Positions 1 through 12,050 of a stretch of DNA of 46,390 nt are shown piece after piece. Origin of the DNA: Parachlorella kessleri. Its lineage: Eukaryota > Chlorophyta > Trebouxiophyceae > Chlorellales > Chlorellaceae. Under the pieces are notes generated by a model that was not told the DNA's origin, ran no database searches, and was given only the letters and a program-made list of their open reading frames with translations. The number at the start of each line of letters is the position of its first letter. The stretch's first letter is position 1. The stretch is from positions 1 through 46,390 of the forward strand of contig BBXU01000528.1 of assembly GCA_001598975.1 (NCBI GenBank). Direction: 5' to 3'. Made by a program: the position numbers and the translations under genes.

Positions 1-1394
1 TGAGCCAGTAATTCTCTCCCCGAGATAAGCTAAGGCCACTGAAAGAAAGCCAGCAGGTTATGCTCTGTGTCTTGCCAGGTGTGGTTCATGATGGCAGCTG
101 GTCCGAGTAGAGAGTTAGGAGTTACCAGGGCTAAGTCTGATGCAATACAGCATGTGAGGCAGCAGAGAGAATTCTGCTTGGATGCCCTAACAGATGGCAG
201 GGGGGGTGATCTGTAAGAGTGAGCCGAGTCCGGCTGGCAGGTGCTTACTGGACTCTCTGTGGGTACCGAACCTGGTGCATCTCTTCACAAGCGGGTTCAC
301 CTCAGCTCGACCCCTCAACAACCATCAGCTTCACCCATCCTTACATGGGTGAGTAGTCCTCCAATCAGGTTGCAATACAGGCTAATTCGAACATCTAGCT
401 GGCTACAATACCTTCACATGCACTGGATCCTCAAACAAGCGCACACAAGCAATGCCCAAGCTAAGTCCTTAGTGAAATGGTATTTATACTACTCTCGCTC
501 GGCCACCACTCAAGTTACCAGACAGATAAGCACACCCGATTGGAAGGAGCATTTGGGTCACAGCACCGCACAGGGCTACGGCTGGCATAGGGCAGCAACA
601 GCCAGCCACACTTATTAGTTGCTTGCTAGCCCACATTACGCCTGGCAACGATGACAGGCACCATTTCTACACCAACTAACCCTGTCAGCCTGGCACCCAT
701 CACACCAGGGGAGGCCACAACCCCTCGCGCAAGGGCAACACAAACCGCTAGAGATAAAAAGAGCGGCCAGGGACAATTGCACACCTGGGCCGCAAACAGC
801 ACGGACACAACCAAAAAATCGCAGGTCAAGTACTTCAAATATGAAATGTGCCAATGTTGGCATCCTGCTGGCCAGTCACAACACTCACACCGCTTGTGCA
901 AGACCACTGTACAGGAGAATTGATGGGAGGGCATGCAAACGCCTAGGGCCGGCACCACAAGCCTCTAGGCTATGGCGGGCAAGAGAAGCTTCTGGGGATA
1001 GCACAAGTGTGGCTGGGGCCCTGTCCTGCCCTACACACCTGACCAGGTCTGTAGTAGGCTGCAGGCGACTGGCCTATAGTAAGACCGACAAATCCAGCCC
1101 TGGCCACGTGGGCAGACTTGAGTCGACTCAGTATAGGGCACATCACACCTCCTTCCATTGCCCACACACGTGACTATGGCCTGGACCGTACATGTCTGAA
1201 GCAGCCGGCACAACTTCTTCCTATGAAGGGAAGATACACCCCTGTCGCTACCCAGGCAGCACACCTCTGTCTTCAACTGCCAAGAAACTAGGACATCCAC
1301 AAAAGGCCTGCAATGACCGCCCACACACACCACCAGCTGCGCCAGCGCACACTTGTCACCGCGCCTGCCACACTTCTCTCAACTCAAAAGCTGC
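1..1394. other. No gene recognised; probable 3' UTR of KH gene plus spacer
   Basis: No coding motif was recognised on either strand. On the minus strand the first TGTAA downstream of the KH stop lies at 345-341, which would make a 3' UTR of about 1.05 kb. Positions 54-82 hold a tail fragment of the dispersed repeat described elsewhere (TATGCTCTGTGTCTTGCC). Confidence 0.4.
54..82. repeat. Dispersed repeat, tail fragment
   Basis: The string TATGCTCTGTGTCTTGCC is shared with position 14300-14318 and, more loosely, with 20825-20840, where it ends longer copies of the family. Confidence 0.4.
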
Positions 1395-4151
1395 CTAGGC
1401 TGCCACCACCTCCTCCTGTGCCTCCTGCTCATGCACCTCCTGCCCATGCAGCACCTCCTGCGGCTGCCCCTGCCCCTGCCCCTGCTGCGGCCGCCTGCGC
1501 CGGCGCTGCCCCTGCGAACCTGCCATCGACCCAGCTATGGACGGAGTGCCCACGGTCGGCACGCTGCGCGGCGTGCTGCTGCCACTTGCCAAGTATGCCT
1601 GCTCCAGGGCCATCAGCTGCCACTCGCTGTGTTGCTGCCGCTCGTTGGCTGCAGCGCGCCGCTCAATCTCAGTCTGCGCCCAAAACACACAGCATTCAAA
1701 AGTCAGAGGTACACATAGCCCTACTGAAGGGTTGGCGGCTAACTACTGGCCGACAGCAAATGACCCCACGGCACGACGGGAGGAATACCGGAAGGCTGGG
1801 CAGGGCCCAAGGCGCATGTCCCAGCCCCGCGAATATGCCAGCTGGCAGGTCAGCACGCACAAGTGACAAAACCCTGCACTGAACTGTCAGCCGCCACAAC
1901 GACCTCCCAGCCTCACAGCGCGCACAAGATGCACACGCACACCAAGCGCTGAACACACCACACTGTCGGGCACAGAGGCATAACACCCGCACACACACGC
2001 TAAGCACGCTGGGCACACCTGCAGCTGGCCGGTGGTGAGCAGCACGACGTCGATGGCCACCTTGACGTTCAGGGGGGCACCCCACAGCGTGACGTAGCGG
2101 GTCTCGGGGTCAGGGCCGTTGGGCTCCGACACACCAATCTTCACCTTCAGCATCTCCTGCAAAGGCAGGCGGGCGGGGTGGTTTTAAGAAGAGAGTCACA
2201 GGCGAGAAGGAGGTGAGGTTGGACTGGGTACATGAAAGGCACAAGGCAAGCGGTACGGCAGGGGCGAAGAAAGGCGGGTGACCTCGGTCCACCAAGGCAA
2301 GGCAGCAACCAAAGGCAACCTGGATATGCCACACAAGGCATACAGTCATCCCCTGCCCCTGGTCTTGGCAAATAGCATTGGCACCTAGAGGCGGCTGCAG
2401 CCCTGCGCAAACCCCACTCCACAACGCACCTGGAGGGTCTTGACATGTGCGCCACCGGGGCCCAGGATGGCTCCCACCCTCAGGTGAGGGATCTTGATGA
2501 TGCGCATGCACACAGACTGCACCTCCCGGATGCCTGCAGCCATGGCAAAAGAGCAAACACCCCAGTGACAAGAGGTGACAGACAATGAAGCCCACATACT
2601 TGGACAGATGAAAGGTGCATCCACGACAGCAACACGGGATATAGGAAGGAGGTCGTCCCAGGTGGCCCACCTACTCTAAACAAGGCAGCATCAGCAGCAG
2701 GTCGCACCACATCTCCACCCTAGTCCAACTGTTGCACACCGTCGTCACGAGGGTTGCTCCGGCTCACCTTCAATGTACTTCTCGTCCTGCACCAGGCGCT
2801 CCATGACCTCCCCCACCGCCGCGGCCAGGGAGGCTGCGTCCGGCGAGGCAAAGTCGACGATGCGGAACGGGATGAACGCGGCATTGGCCAGCTTGGGCTC
2901 CACCAGAAGGCTGCTGCCTGCAAGCACAGCAGCACAACACTCCAATCGATCAGCTTCCCACCATGCAACTGCAGCGAACCGCAGCCCACTAACAAAGTCT
3001 GCCCCACATGCACTCTACCGCTACTGGGTTTGCAGTGTATGGTGCAGAGGTTCACACCTGTGCGGAAGCCGATGCCCTTGATGGTCTCGCCGGCGGGGCC
3101 CATGATGTTGCCGGCACACATGGCTGGGATGACCTGCTGGAAGAAGAGCCGCTCGCCAGACTGGGGGGAGCGCAGTCTGGTCAGGGCGCCATCCTGCAAC
3201 AACACCCCAACGCATTTTAATCTAACTCGAGAAAGAGCTGACTGCCACATCCACCAACAGCCAACCTACAAGGCGCCATATCCAGTCTCCCCCACAGAAC
3301 CAGCCCACAGCGCAGGCCGGACCTGGCGCCAATACCAGCAAGGCATCCGCAGCAGGGCAACCGAGGCAGCCGGAACAATTCCGCTGGCACGACTCACCAC
3401 TTGTGCAACGCCGTCCAGCAGCATGGCAACGGCCTGCTTTCCCTGCTCCACGGTGTCAGCTGCCAGGATAAGCATGCGGTCCCGCTCTGAGTTGACTGCT
3501 GTGCCGGGCTTGGTGAACTGGACATACACGCCAGTCTCCTCCTTCACTCGGTTCACGTTGCCGCCCCCACGACCCAGGAAGGCACCTGCAACGCCACGAT
3601 AACAAAGTCACTTGCACAGGGCTCAAGAGGTATTTGCTCAAGAGGTATTTAAGCTGGAAACCTGCAGTCCCAACGTTTGCATTGGGCCGCTGGAAGTGGC
3701 GGTGCAGCTCTGGCAGATATGGAACTTCAATAGCTCCTGGTATCGTTACTAGGCACTTTGCTGCCAGGGGCAATAGTTCCTAGCTGTGCCCCGCCCATAC
3801 CCAATGCCTGGCCTCCCCAACCACCACATGCTTGCAGGGTGGCTCACCTACAAGGGTGTCCGGCACGATGAACTTGAACATAAAGGTGGAGTCATTTATG
3901 CTCTTCTTGACCTTGCGGCTGGGCGGCGGCAGGGTGACGGGAGCCACTGGCTGGGCAGAGCTGGGCTCAGCCACTGCTGCGGAGGCTGCGACATGGGCAG
4001 CGCTTTGCGACCTGGGGAGCGTCCGGGGCTGTGTGACAATGCCCTGCTGCTTGGCAGCGAACACCCCTGCCCGAGAGGTCGCTGCCTGGACCGCAACCTT
4101 GGATAGGGTGCTGCCCGATGGCAGCTTCGCGGCTGTCAGAACGCCCTGCAT
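1395..4151 (-). CDS. Three-KH-domain RNA-binding protein (NOVA/PCBP-like)
   Basis: Seven exons read on the minus strand: 4151-3848, 3585-3398, 3193-3058, 2917-2768, 2533-2430, 2156-2019, 1673-1395 (stop TAG). Phases close and give about 432 residues. Three type-I KH domains are visible: KH1 (about 85-160) with loop GRGG and the NOVA-like string ETGVYVQF; KH2 (about 178-258) with GPAG in NIMGPAGETIKGI; KH3 (about 265-340) with GPGG in AILGPGGAHVKTL. Each KH domain is cut by an intron. The last exon encodes a Gln/Arg-rich, low-complexity tail (RRRRRPQQGQGQGQ). KH proteins bind single-stranded RNA; a role in splicing, mRNA stability or translation is inferred from the family only. The algal circadian RNA-binding protein CHLAMY1-C1 also has three KH domains, but no WW domain is seen here. 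The start is uncertain: an in-frame ATG also lies at 4172, and a further 5' exon is possible. Confidence 0.85.
3620..3654. repeat. Short direct repeat in KH gene intron 1
   Basis: The unit GCTCAAGAGGTATTT occurs twice in a row. Confidence 0.7.
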
Positions 4152-4650
4152 GTTGCCGTAAGTGAGAAACACGCAGCAGCGGGGCGAACAGGGAGGAATG
4201 GGGGCTTGCTGTCTGGAGACCTCGGCTGGAAGGCGGGTGTATATGTACCCGCCACAGGGCGCGTTTCGTCAAAGCCCCCACCTCATGCACTGTAATAGCG
4301 ATTTCTGCCCCTTTGGACAGGGGGCTGGGACAAAAGATCTTACCTTCCGGGTGTCAGTGCAGGTGGGCCTGCGCAACGTGACTGGGGACATGTCATGTGA
4401 CACCATGGGGCAGGTCTGTATGCGTGAAGGTCAGAACCGTGTGGAGTTCACCCCCTAGTGGGTTGGTGCAAGACGATCACGGCACCTATTGGAAGGTCTC
4501 CGATCAGGGCCCCTCCTCCGAAGGTTCGTCTGTTGTTCTGTCCAACCTAAGGTCATTGGGTATTTCCCTGGTGAGCGTAGCAACCTACCTGGTACAGCGG
4601 TTGTCATAGCGGCCAGGCGGAAGGGTCAGAGTTGTAAGCTGAGAGGGGAA

Positions 4651-4680
4651 TAGGTGGCAGGCAGTGCGAAGAGAGAGCAT
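4651..4680 (-). repeat. Dispersed repeat, core fragment
   Basis: Reads TAGGTGGCAGGCAGTGCGAA, the reverse complement of the family core, followed by GAGAGAG as in other copies. Confidence 0.5.
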
Positions 4681-4726
4681 GTCAAGGGGGTGAACTTCTT
4701 GTAGGTTGTGATCTAGCCGACAGTTG

Positions 4727-4731
4727 TTACA
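4727..4731 (-). terminator. Candidate TGTAA polyadenylation signal of the coiled-coil gene
   Basis: The pentamer lies about 230 bases after the stop codon at 4961. TGTAA is the usual poly(A) signal in many green algae, but such a short match can arise by chance. Confidence 0.35.
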
Positions 4732-4960
4732 AGGAGTTTGAGTTTGTTGCAACGCGGTGCAGCAGCCTTGCGAGTGCACCGTTAGCAACTAATAGTGGTT
4801 GCTCACAAGCATGCCATGGTGTGCTAGGTGAAAAGTGCCTAGAGATAGAGTCCTGTTGCACTTCAGGGCCTAAGGCTGAAGTGTGCTGCTGCTGGTGCCC
4901 TGTGGAAGGAGGACTGTTGGCCCCACCATCACCAACAGGGCACTGACCGTTCCGCCCTAG

Positions 4961-7900
4961 TCACTGCCCCCCTACAGCGCCGCCTGGCCGTGACTTCACC
5001 ATCTGCTTGAGCCAGTCGTCGTAGCTGCTCATGAGGTTCTTGTTCTCCTTCTTGTACACCTGCACAGTTGCTAAGAGATGACTTTTGTCGCAGTCCGGTC
5101 CCCAGATTACTGGCTGCAAGCAAATTGCCTTGCAGGAACTCAAGTTAGATATCCTGGGAGAGACAGGTGCCAAGAAACAGCAGGCAATCCTATCGGAACA
5201 TATGTAGAACCCCAGGGATCCCCAATGACTTGCCTGAAGCTTGCGCTTCATTGTCTCCAGGGCGGCCTGGGAGTTGTCATACGCCTCCGCAGTCCGTGTC
5301 TGTGCCTCCTGGGCCTCCGCCAGTGACGTCTGCATGGACCATGGCATATTGGTACAATGCAAGGATGTGCAATTGCCACGAAGGCACTACCATCCAGTGA
5401 GAGTTGCTTCAACCAGCGACTGCAGTGAAATGCCACTAAAGCTGAATATCCCTCAGCCTCGTCCGCGCACCTCTAGGTCTTCTATGCGGCGCTTGAGTGC
5501 CCGTGCCTCATGCTCCGCTGTCACCTTGGCGGCCTCCTCTGCCTACATTGGCAGCAGGAGGCCTATGTACTAGAAAGACGGTATATTGTGCATCCAGCCC
5601 TGTCAGTTACGTCCAGTCCAGTCCAGCCCGGCTCTACTCCCTGTTCGCACTACCTGCCACCCATACTAATATTGTACATGACGATGATGACAAAGTACCC
5701 CCTAAACTTGGACCGAAGCAGCTGCACAGCAGGTTGAGACCCTGTCCTTGCTTTCCCAGTGCATTCTCTACAGCCAGACTTCTGATGAAACAGCGTAGCC
5801 ATGAATCTTTTAGTGAGGGACTGCGAAGGCGTATGCTATAACAATGCATGTCACGTCAGTTTGTCCTGTCCAGTCCAGCCCAGCCCAGCTCTACTCCCTG
5901 TTCGCACTACCTGCCACCCATACTTATGCATGCAACACTACTGACTCAGAACTCAGGCAAGACTCAGGCGCACTCTGCATCCCGTCCTGTATGTCCACCT
6001 CAACTCTTACACCCTGTTCGCACTACCTGCCACCCATGCTAGTAACCCACATGCGCCCACACACCCACACACCCACATTCCCTTGGCTGCAAAGGTTAGA
6101 ACTCGCCCTTACACGGCCGCTTGGGACTAGACATCTCATTTGGGACCCGGTGTGGCAGGCAAGCCACCCGACCTGCAACTTACCCAAGGCATAACACCAT
6201 GGGCTCACCTGTAACCGTGCCATGACATCTGCCACCACCTGTCCCTTGCTCTCCACCTCCTTCATGTGGCTGCTACTCACGGTGGCCTGCTCATTACGCA
6301 GCTTGCTGTTTTGTGTTTGCTCTTCATTCAGCTGGGATCTGCACGGTAGGCACTCACGCCATGTAAGGAGCGTCCAGCAGCAGCACATTGCTCTGATTCA
6401 CCCAACATGCTGGGAGCAAGTCCCATCAACAACCGCTCAATGCTCATGGAACTGTCCGGGTTAAAAGTGTAGTTCGTCCACCTGAGGTGAGTGCACTCCT
6501 CTTGAGCCGCCACCAGCTCAGCATGCGAGTTGATCTTGTTCTGCTGGGCAGCTGTAAGATCCTGCTTGATACCTGCCATCTCAGTCTGGGTCTGAGACAG
6601 GCGGCTTTCCAGCGACCTGTCAGGCAACAGGTAATGGATGAATGAAGCCATCTGACGATCAGTGCCTGAAGCTCCCCACATAACTATCCAAGCTATACGT
6701 TCGCATTCCAATGGTCTTTCGGCTTTATCAGGATTTCCTAGACATAAAGCCGACAACACGCATACCGGATGACTCCCTCCATGCGGCGCTTCTCGCTAGC
6801 CGCATTTGTTTGCTCGTCACCCACTTCTGTTGTTAGCACATGGACAGTATCACTGAGCTCCTGCAGAAATGCAATGGCTTATTTAGGTCAGGGCAAGAAA
6901 GCCTGAAAACCTGGCACTGCATGCTCGATAACACATAGCATTCTGCCCCAGGCTACCTTGTGCAGCATCATAGGCTAACTGCCAGGCTAACTGCTCTCTC
7001 CCTGCCCCTCCCAAAATGGATTTACCAAAAGATTTACCCCTCCCCCTTTGCCAACTCCCATCGTATTGCAGCGTTCCGCGTGAACCTGGTACCCCTCATA
7101 CCTTGAGCTTCAAGTCCCGCCTAGAGAGTTCCAGCTCGGCTGCATCAGCCTCTGCTAGCATCTGTTTATTGCGGCGCTGGCAGGCGGTGAGCTCATCACG
7201 TAGGACGCGGAGGTCCTGCCGCAGTTGGTTGGCAAGTTCGTCCTTTTGCTGCAGCTTGCAAACAAGCCAACCGACATGCAAAGATTCAACTAACTGTACC
7301 ATTTGACTGCCAGTAGACAGATGGCAGCAGAGCCGCTTTGCCTGGGCTGAGTAAGGCAACAGTGGGCTATACTAGCAATGAGCCCTCAAGTTATCTATCT
7401 AATCCTAGCCCTCAGCAGGTCATCTAGCAAAATACCGTCATGCACTGCTAGGGCGGGAGGGAGGAGGGGCACCAAGCTTCACCACCTTTCCCGCGAGCAT
7501 CCCTAACCCAACCTGTGCTACAAACCTGAGCCTACATGAAGCCATATTAGCCACCCTGACACTGCATGCTAGTCTACCCACCTGCATTGCGCGTCCCATC
7601 TCGTCCCGCCCCCTCCGAGCACCCTCCAGGCTGCCCTGCATCTCAGCTGCCTGTGCCTCCAGCTTGGCCAGGGCAGCATCACGCTCCTTCACCGTGGCCA
7701 TCAGCAGCTTGACTGCCGCCTGAGACTCGGCTAGGCTCTCTTCACCCTCAGCCGCCTCCTTGCGCACAGCCGCCAGCGCGGCGCGGTGGTCTGCACTGGC
7801 TGTCTCCAGCTCTTCCTTCAGATGCGTGCAGTCATCGTTGCGCTGCTTAAGGTTAAGCTCCAGGGAGGAGGCCTGCGGTTCGGATAAAGACAGGAGTACA

Positions 7901-10549
7901 TAATTGGGAGTACGAATGCAGTAACAAAGTGGTGCATCTGGATATCAATTAGCCACACTTTACACCACTCACGTCTACCTTCCAGCAATGTGGAGGTTTC
8001 CTCGAGGAGAGCAGGCCCCAACTCTCACGCTTTATGGTGCTGCCCCTACCTTGGCCTGGGTCCTGTCCAACTTGTCCATCAACGACTGCACATCGTGTTT
8101 GGCACGCTCAAGATCAGACTGTGTCCGCTGCAACCGCTGTACCGCATCATCAAACTCCTCCTTAAGATCGTCATAGTGTGCCTGCAGGCATAGACCGCCA
8201 GCTGTCAGGCTAAAAATACTGGAGGGTGATTCGTCGTGTAAGGAGAACGCCGGGGCTCGGTAACGGCCAGCCGAGGACCGCAACTCTCCAACGTCACAAT
8301 AGGGTGGTAGCATGTACCTCATGTTAGCGAGACAGCAAATGGGGCGAGCAAGGTTACCCGCCCCTCCAAAAAACTCCCACACAGGCAGTACCCTGCGCTT
8401 ATGCACGCCCAACCCCATGTCTACACGTGCCAAGTTGATCCCCAGCACACCTCTTTTGCAATGTACACCGCCGTCCCTGCCTCCAGCTCCACCAGCCGCT
8501 GCTGCAGCCGCCGGTTGTCATCAGCGGCGGCGGCCTGTGCCCGCTTCTTTGACTCCAGCTGCTCATGCAACAGACGCGCCTCCTCCTTGTGGTGTGCAGC
8601 CGCTCCGTCTGCCAGCGCCTTGGCATCCTTGGCTGCAGGCAAGTGTTGGAACAGATGCTAGTGAAGGGATTTGGTGCAACGCAATGCAGCCAAAATGGCA
8701 TGGTAGTAGTTCGAGGGCCATACAATGCCAGTGGTGCGAAAGACAAACTTTTGAAGCCTCCCCCCTGCCCGTGCACAGCCCTTTGAGACTCACACCTCGA
8801 CTCACAAGACGTCTGACCTGAGTGAAGGGCGCCCTCACAGGCCCGCAGGTCCTCAAATAGTGAGCTGTTGCGCTCCGTAAGGCCCCGTACTGTTCCCTCT
8901 AGCTCGGCATTTTTGCGCTGGAGGGCCTCCTTGGCCGCCTTCTCCTTGTCAAGCATAACCTTCAAGGACTCGAGCTGCCCCTGCACCACTAACTTCAGCC
9001 TTCACGCTTTGTCACTGGTGGCTCCACCTGTGGCCGCTGGGATGTTGTGTGCATGCCTCGGCTCGTGTTGTTTAGCACGTATCATATGTATCGTACCTGT
9101 GCCTCCGCACACATCCTACGCTCCTTATTCAGTGACATCTCCATGTCCAACTTAGCATCCTGCATAAAGGGAGCCCATGGGTATGATAACTGGTTGCACT
9201 GACGCCTTCCGTGATGTCCAACACCCCAATGACCTACTGCAATAACCACCTTTGTACCTGCTGATGCCAGGCATCACACTGCACCTATTGGTCTCCTCAG
9301 CATCGCTATGCACCTGCAGTGCCGACACCTCTGCCAGGGCGCCAGCAAGCTCCTCCTCAACACCTTTGATCTGACTTGCTGCGGAGCTTGATTTATCACG
9401 AATCTTGACCAGCTCCATCTCAGCATTTACACTGCAAGTGGGGACGATGACTTACCAGCATGTGAGGCCAATCAAAGGTCATTATCGTGGGTCCCAAAGA
9501 CCCAGCGCATGGAGGTTGAAGTTGTGCCCTGGTGGCAAGCGGGTGCTATTCAACCCTTGCTCACTCCAGAGAGCTGAGAAGCGATTGAAAGGCCAGAAGC
9601 TCCCCACTATATACCAAATCCAAGTGTAGGGGCCTGTTAATAGTACACGATGTTTCCCCAGTAGCCACCCTCACCGCAGCAGGTGTTCTGCCTGAAGGCG
9701 GCGATGTAGCTCTCTCACGCGCTCCTGGTGTTTCCCCTCCAGTTCACTGCGTGTTGTGGTCTCCTCTGCAAGCCGCTGCTTCAGTGTTGCTATTCGTTCC
9801 TGCAGAAGGGCCCTCAGGCTATATTGTAGCTCTAATACAAACCACCCAGGTCGTGGTGCATCACGGCTGCCAATTTGAGCTCGACATGGCATGCTACAAA
9901 ACAAGGGGTGCCCTTACTGCAGTGCCGAGCTATCTTTTGCCCACCTGCTCGTTTTTAAACCTGTTGGTAAGCTCAATCATGTTGTCCCTAAGCGACGTGA
10001 TTTCCCGCTCGCTCTCCTGACGTGTGCGCAGTAGCTCACTAGCCAGCGCAGAGCTTGCAGTCTTCAGCTCCTGCCCACAGGAAACACAAGAAATGTTAAA
10101 ATACTTGGTGCTCCTGCCCCCGTGCTTCCTAAGCTATGTGCCGCTGGCAGTGCAGATGCGCACGAGCTCTGTTGTTTGCATCCCCCACATAGCCGAGCCA
10201 TGGCGGGAGGTACAGTAAATTTTCTTTGCAAGTGACCGTCCTGACCTTGACTTTCTCCCTCGCAGCCTGTGCCTTTTGCTTCTCCCGCTCCTTGTCCAGC
10301 GCTCTAGCTCCGCCGGACAGCAAGTAGTTGCGTGGGTCCTGTGGGTCGTTGCCCCTGGGCAGCACTGCGGCAGCCGTACCAGCACTACTAGTACACAAAC
10401 CTTGGAAGGGGATATCAGAGCACGCTGACCAGTATGGCTCTCATCTCACCTTTGCCTGCGCGCTTGGGCTCCGCTGTGACCGCCCTTGGACTGTGAACCA
10501 CCACCACTGTGGGCGCATCGCGGGCGAATATGTCGGAATTCGAGTCCAT
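4961..10549 (-). CDS. Long coiled-coil protein, 17 exons
   Basis: Exons on the minus strand: 10549-10450, 10364-10246, 10070-9945, 9799-9675, 9431-9314, 9159-9097, 8980-8818, 8632-8451, 8181-8050, 7872-7582, 7248-7102, 6860-6766, 6616-6482, 6338-6209, 5542-5471, 5329-5234, 5059-4961 (stop TGA). All phases join, giving 730 residues. Residues 1-52 are non-helical and contain NDPQDPRNYLLSGG; from about residue 53 to 715 the protein is almost continuous charged heptad-like helix (for example ERIATLKQRLAEE and VQRLQRTQSDLERAKHD). The tail KNLMSSYDDWLKQMVKSRP looks like a distinct short conserved end. No motor, GTPase, CAP-Gly or membrane segment is present. A scaffold or cytoskeletal/ciliary role is possible but unproven; I do not recognise an orthologue. 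The intron after exon 16 uses a GC donor (CAG|GCAAGT). The exon 9431-9314 donor (CAG|GTGCAT) is weak but is the only in-frame choice. Confidence 0.8.
5600..5672 (+). repeat. Dispersed repeat copy in a coiled-coil gene intron
   Basis: Contains CTGTTCGCACTACCTGCCAC then CCATACTAAT at 5641-5670, preceded by a short GTCCA tandem run and CCAGCCCGGCTCTACTCC. Confidence 0.6.
5866..6045 (+). repeat. Two adjacent dispersed repeat copies in a coiled-coil gene intron
   Basis: Core copies lie at 5897-5924 and 6012-6041. Between them is the left part of the element, ACTCAGGCAAGACTCAGGCG followed by TCTGCATCCCGTCCTGT, so the second copy is near full length (about 95 bases). Confidence 0.65.
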
Positions 10550-12050
10550 CTGTGCAACTTTCTTCGCCTTAGCCCCAAGGACCTGGCGGCTTGTGTGAAT
10601 CAGCAACCACGCAGGCACATGCGAGGAGAGCGTCTAGTGATACTGATTAAAGGTATGCGAATTGGCGACCAAGTTTGTTTGTTCTGCTATACTATGCTCC
10701 CCACGAAAGGGTTTCGGCTTGAGTTAGTAACTCTTGACTACAGCGCGCGAAAACTCAGCAGATGTGGGTTTTATTCGTTAATGGCCTGCTGTCTTTTAGC
10801 CTTCAGCGGCGGATGCCGCATCACAAAGCCTGCGACAGTGAGTGCTTGGGGGGGATAGAGCAGTCTGATGTGTTGGCGGATCAGCCCCGTTCCCTGCAAG
10901 GCCGTTCTTGTAGATGGTGGCAGGCAACGCAAACAACTGAAAGTGGGGAGGACTGCATTGACGTATGGGATGCACCTGTGCTCAAGCTCATCTGTGTGCG
11001 GCAGGCGGTTGCTTTGGGAAACAAGGCCTTTGGTAGCCTCAGAGGCTCAAAATGGAGCCTAAGACAACCGGGTACCCGCTGCCAGGGCTGACCCGCTTTC
11101 GCAAGTCTTACTCTCTGACTCTCGTGTGGGGTGGCGGCAATGGACTATACTAGCCTTTCATCTTCATGATAATATCTCTAGCCTCTCAGGATGCTGTCCG
11201 GACGCTGAGGGCGGCTCGTGGTTAGGCTTCAACTGGCCAAGTGCTTGTGCTGTGAGGGACACATGGACGAGCTTGGTAGGCTTAACCTTTGGTTGTGCTT
11301 TTTGTTGGTTTCCCGTCCGGACGCGTGGTGCATGCTATCAAGGACTGGTACTTGGATCTCGTTGCCATAGTACATCCTGGCACCTACTGGCCCCACTTGG
11401 GGGACTCACGGCAGCATGGTCAGGTGGCGGTACGCTGTTCAACTGGACTAGACTCAGGATGCAGAAACCCTGCCATCCACAGGGTCACACATATTAAGAG
11501 ATTCATAGCAAGGCGCAAAGGCTGAACGGGTGTATGGATTAGGCCTCATATCAGCTGAGGGGGAAAGCGCAAGCGAAACTGGCAGCTAGCCAGCCGCGGT
11601 GCACTGCAAGCCACAGCCTAGCTTGGGTAGGGCTACATGCAGTCATCATCAGAAAAGAGGCAGACAGCGGGATCCCTGAGGGAGGAAGAGGGGGTGGTAT
11701 ACACACACTTATGTGACCTTGACACAGGAGTAGATCTCACCACAGCTCCCATCCCTGTGCTTGCACCCGCTGCAAGTGCCACTCAGTAACCGGACACCGC
11801 TTGGCCACTTGGGCGGCCCAACCGTCCAAGCACCCCTTTCAGGAACAACAAGTTGTTCCAGCCCACCCGCCTCCTGCCCATGCCTCCTGCCTGCAACCAA
11901 GAGAAGCTGTCCATAAGGCTTCGAGCCTGCGCGTTCTTCCATGCTGGGTCTGCTGTCTGGGTTAGCCTGGCTCTCTCCCTTGCCACACGCGTAGCCACAT
12001 GGCTTTCCTGCTGGAGACTCTTTTCGGAGATCGACAACGCACACTGCGGC
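10550..12050. other. Divergent spacer between the coiled-coil and F-box genes
   Basis: About 1.5 kb. The longest open frames on both strands have no recognisable motif or splice-consistent extension. It should contain both promoters and 5' UTRs. No repeat was recognised. Confidence 0.4.

Larger units (their letters stand above)
4152..4960. other. Spacer between the KH and coiled-coil genes
   Basis: Both flanking genes run on the minus strand, so this stretch holds the 3' end of the coiled-coil gene and the promoter/5' UTR of the KH gene. A minus-strand TGTAA lies at 4731-4727. A dispersed-repeat core lies at 4651-4670. No further coding region was recognised. Confidence 0.45.

Noticed and set aside
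651..923. Small open frames at the left edge
   Set aside because: Both strands give overlapping open frames of similar length with no motif; best explained as 3' UTR or spacer.
1313..1882. Plus-strand Pro/Ala-rich open frame of 189 codons
   Set aside because: It lies opposite the Gln-rich last exon of the KH gene and mirrors its composition.
1395..4151. Assigning the KH protein as CHLAMY1 subunit C1
   Set aside because: Three KH domains agree, but no WW domain is visible and the comparison cannot be run here.
4961..5362. A kinesin or other motor domain at the end of the coiled-coil protein
   Set aside because: The frame ends at 4961 with no P-loop or switch motifs in any exon.
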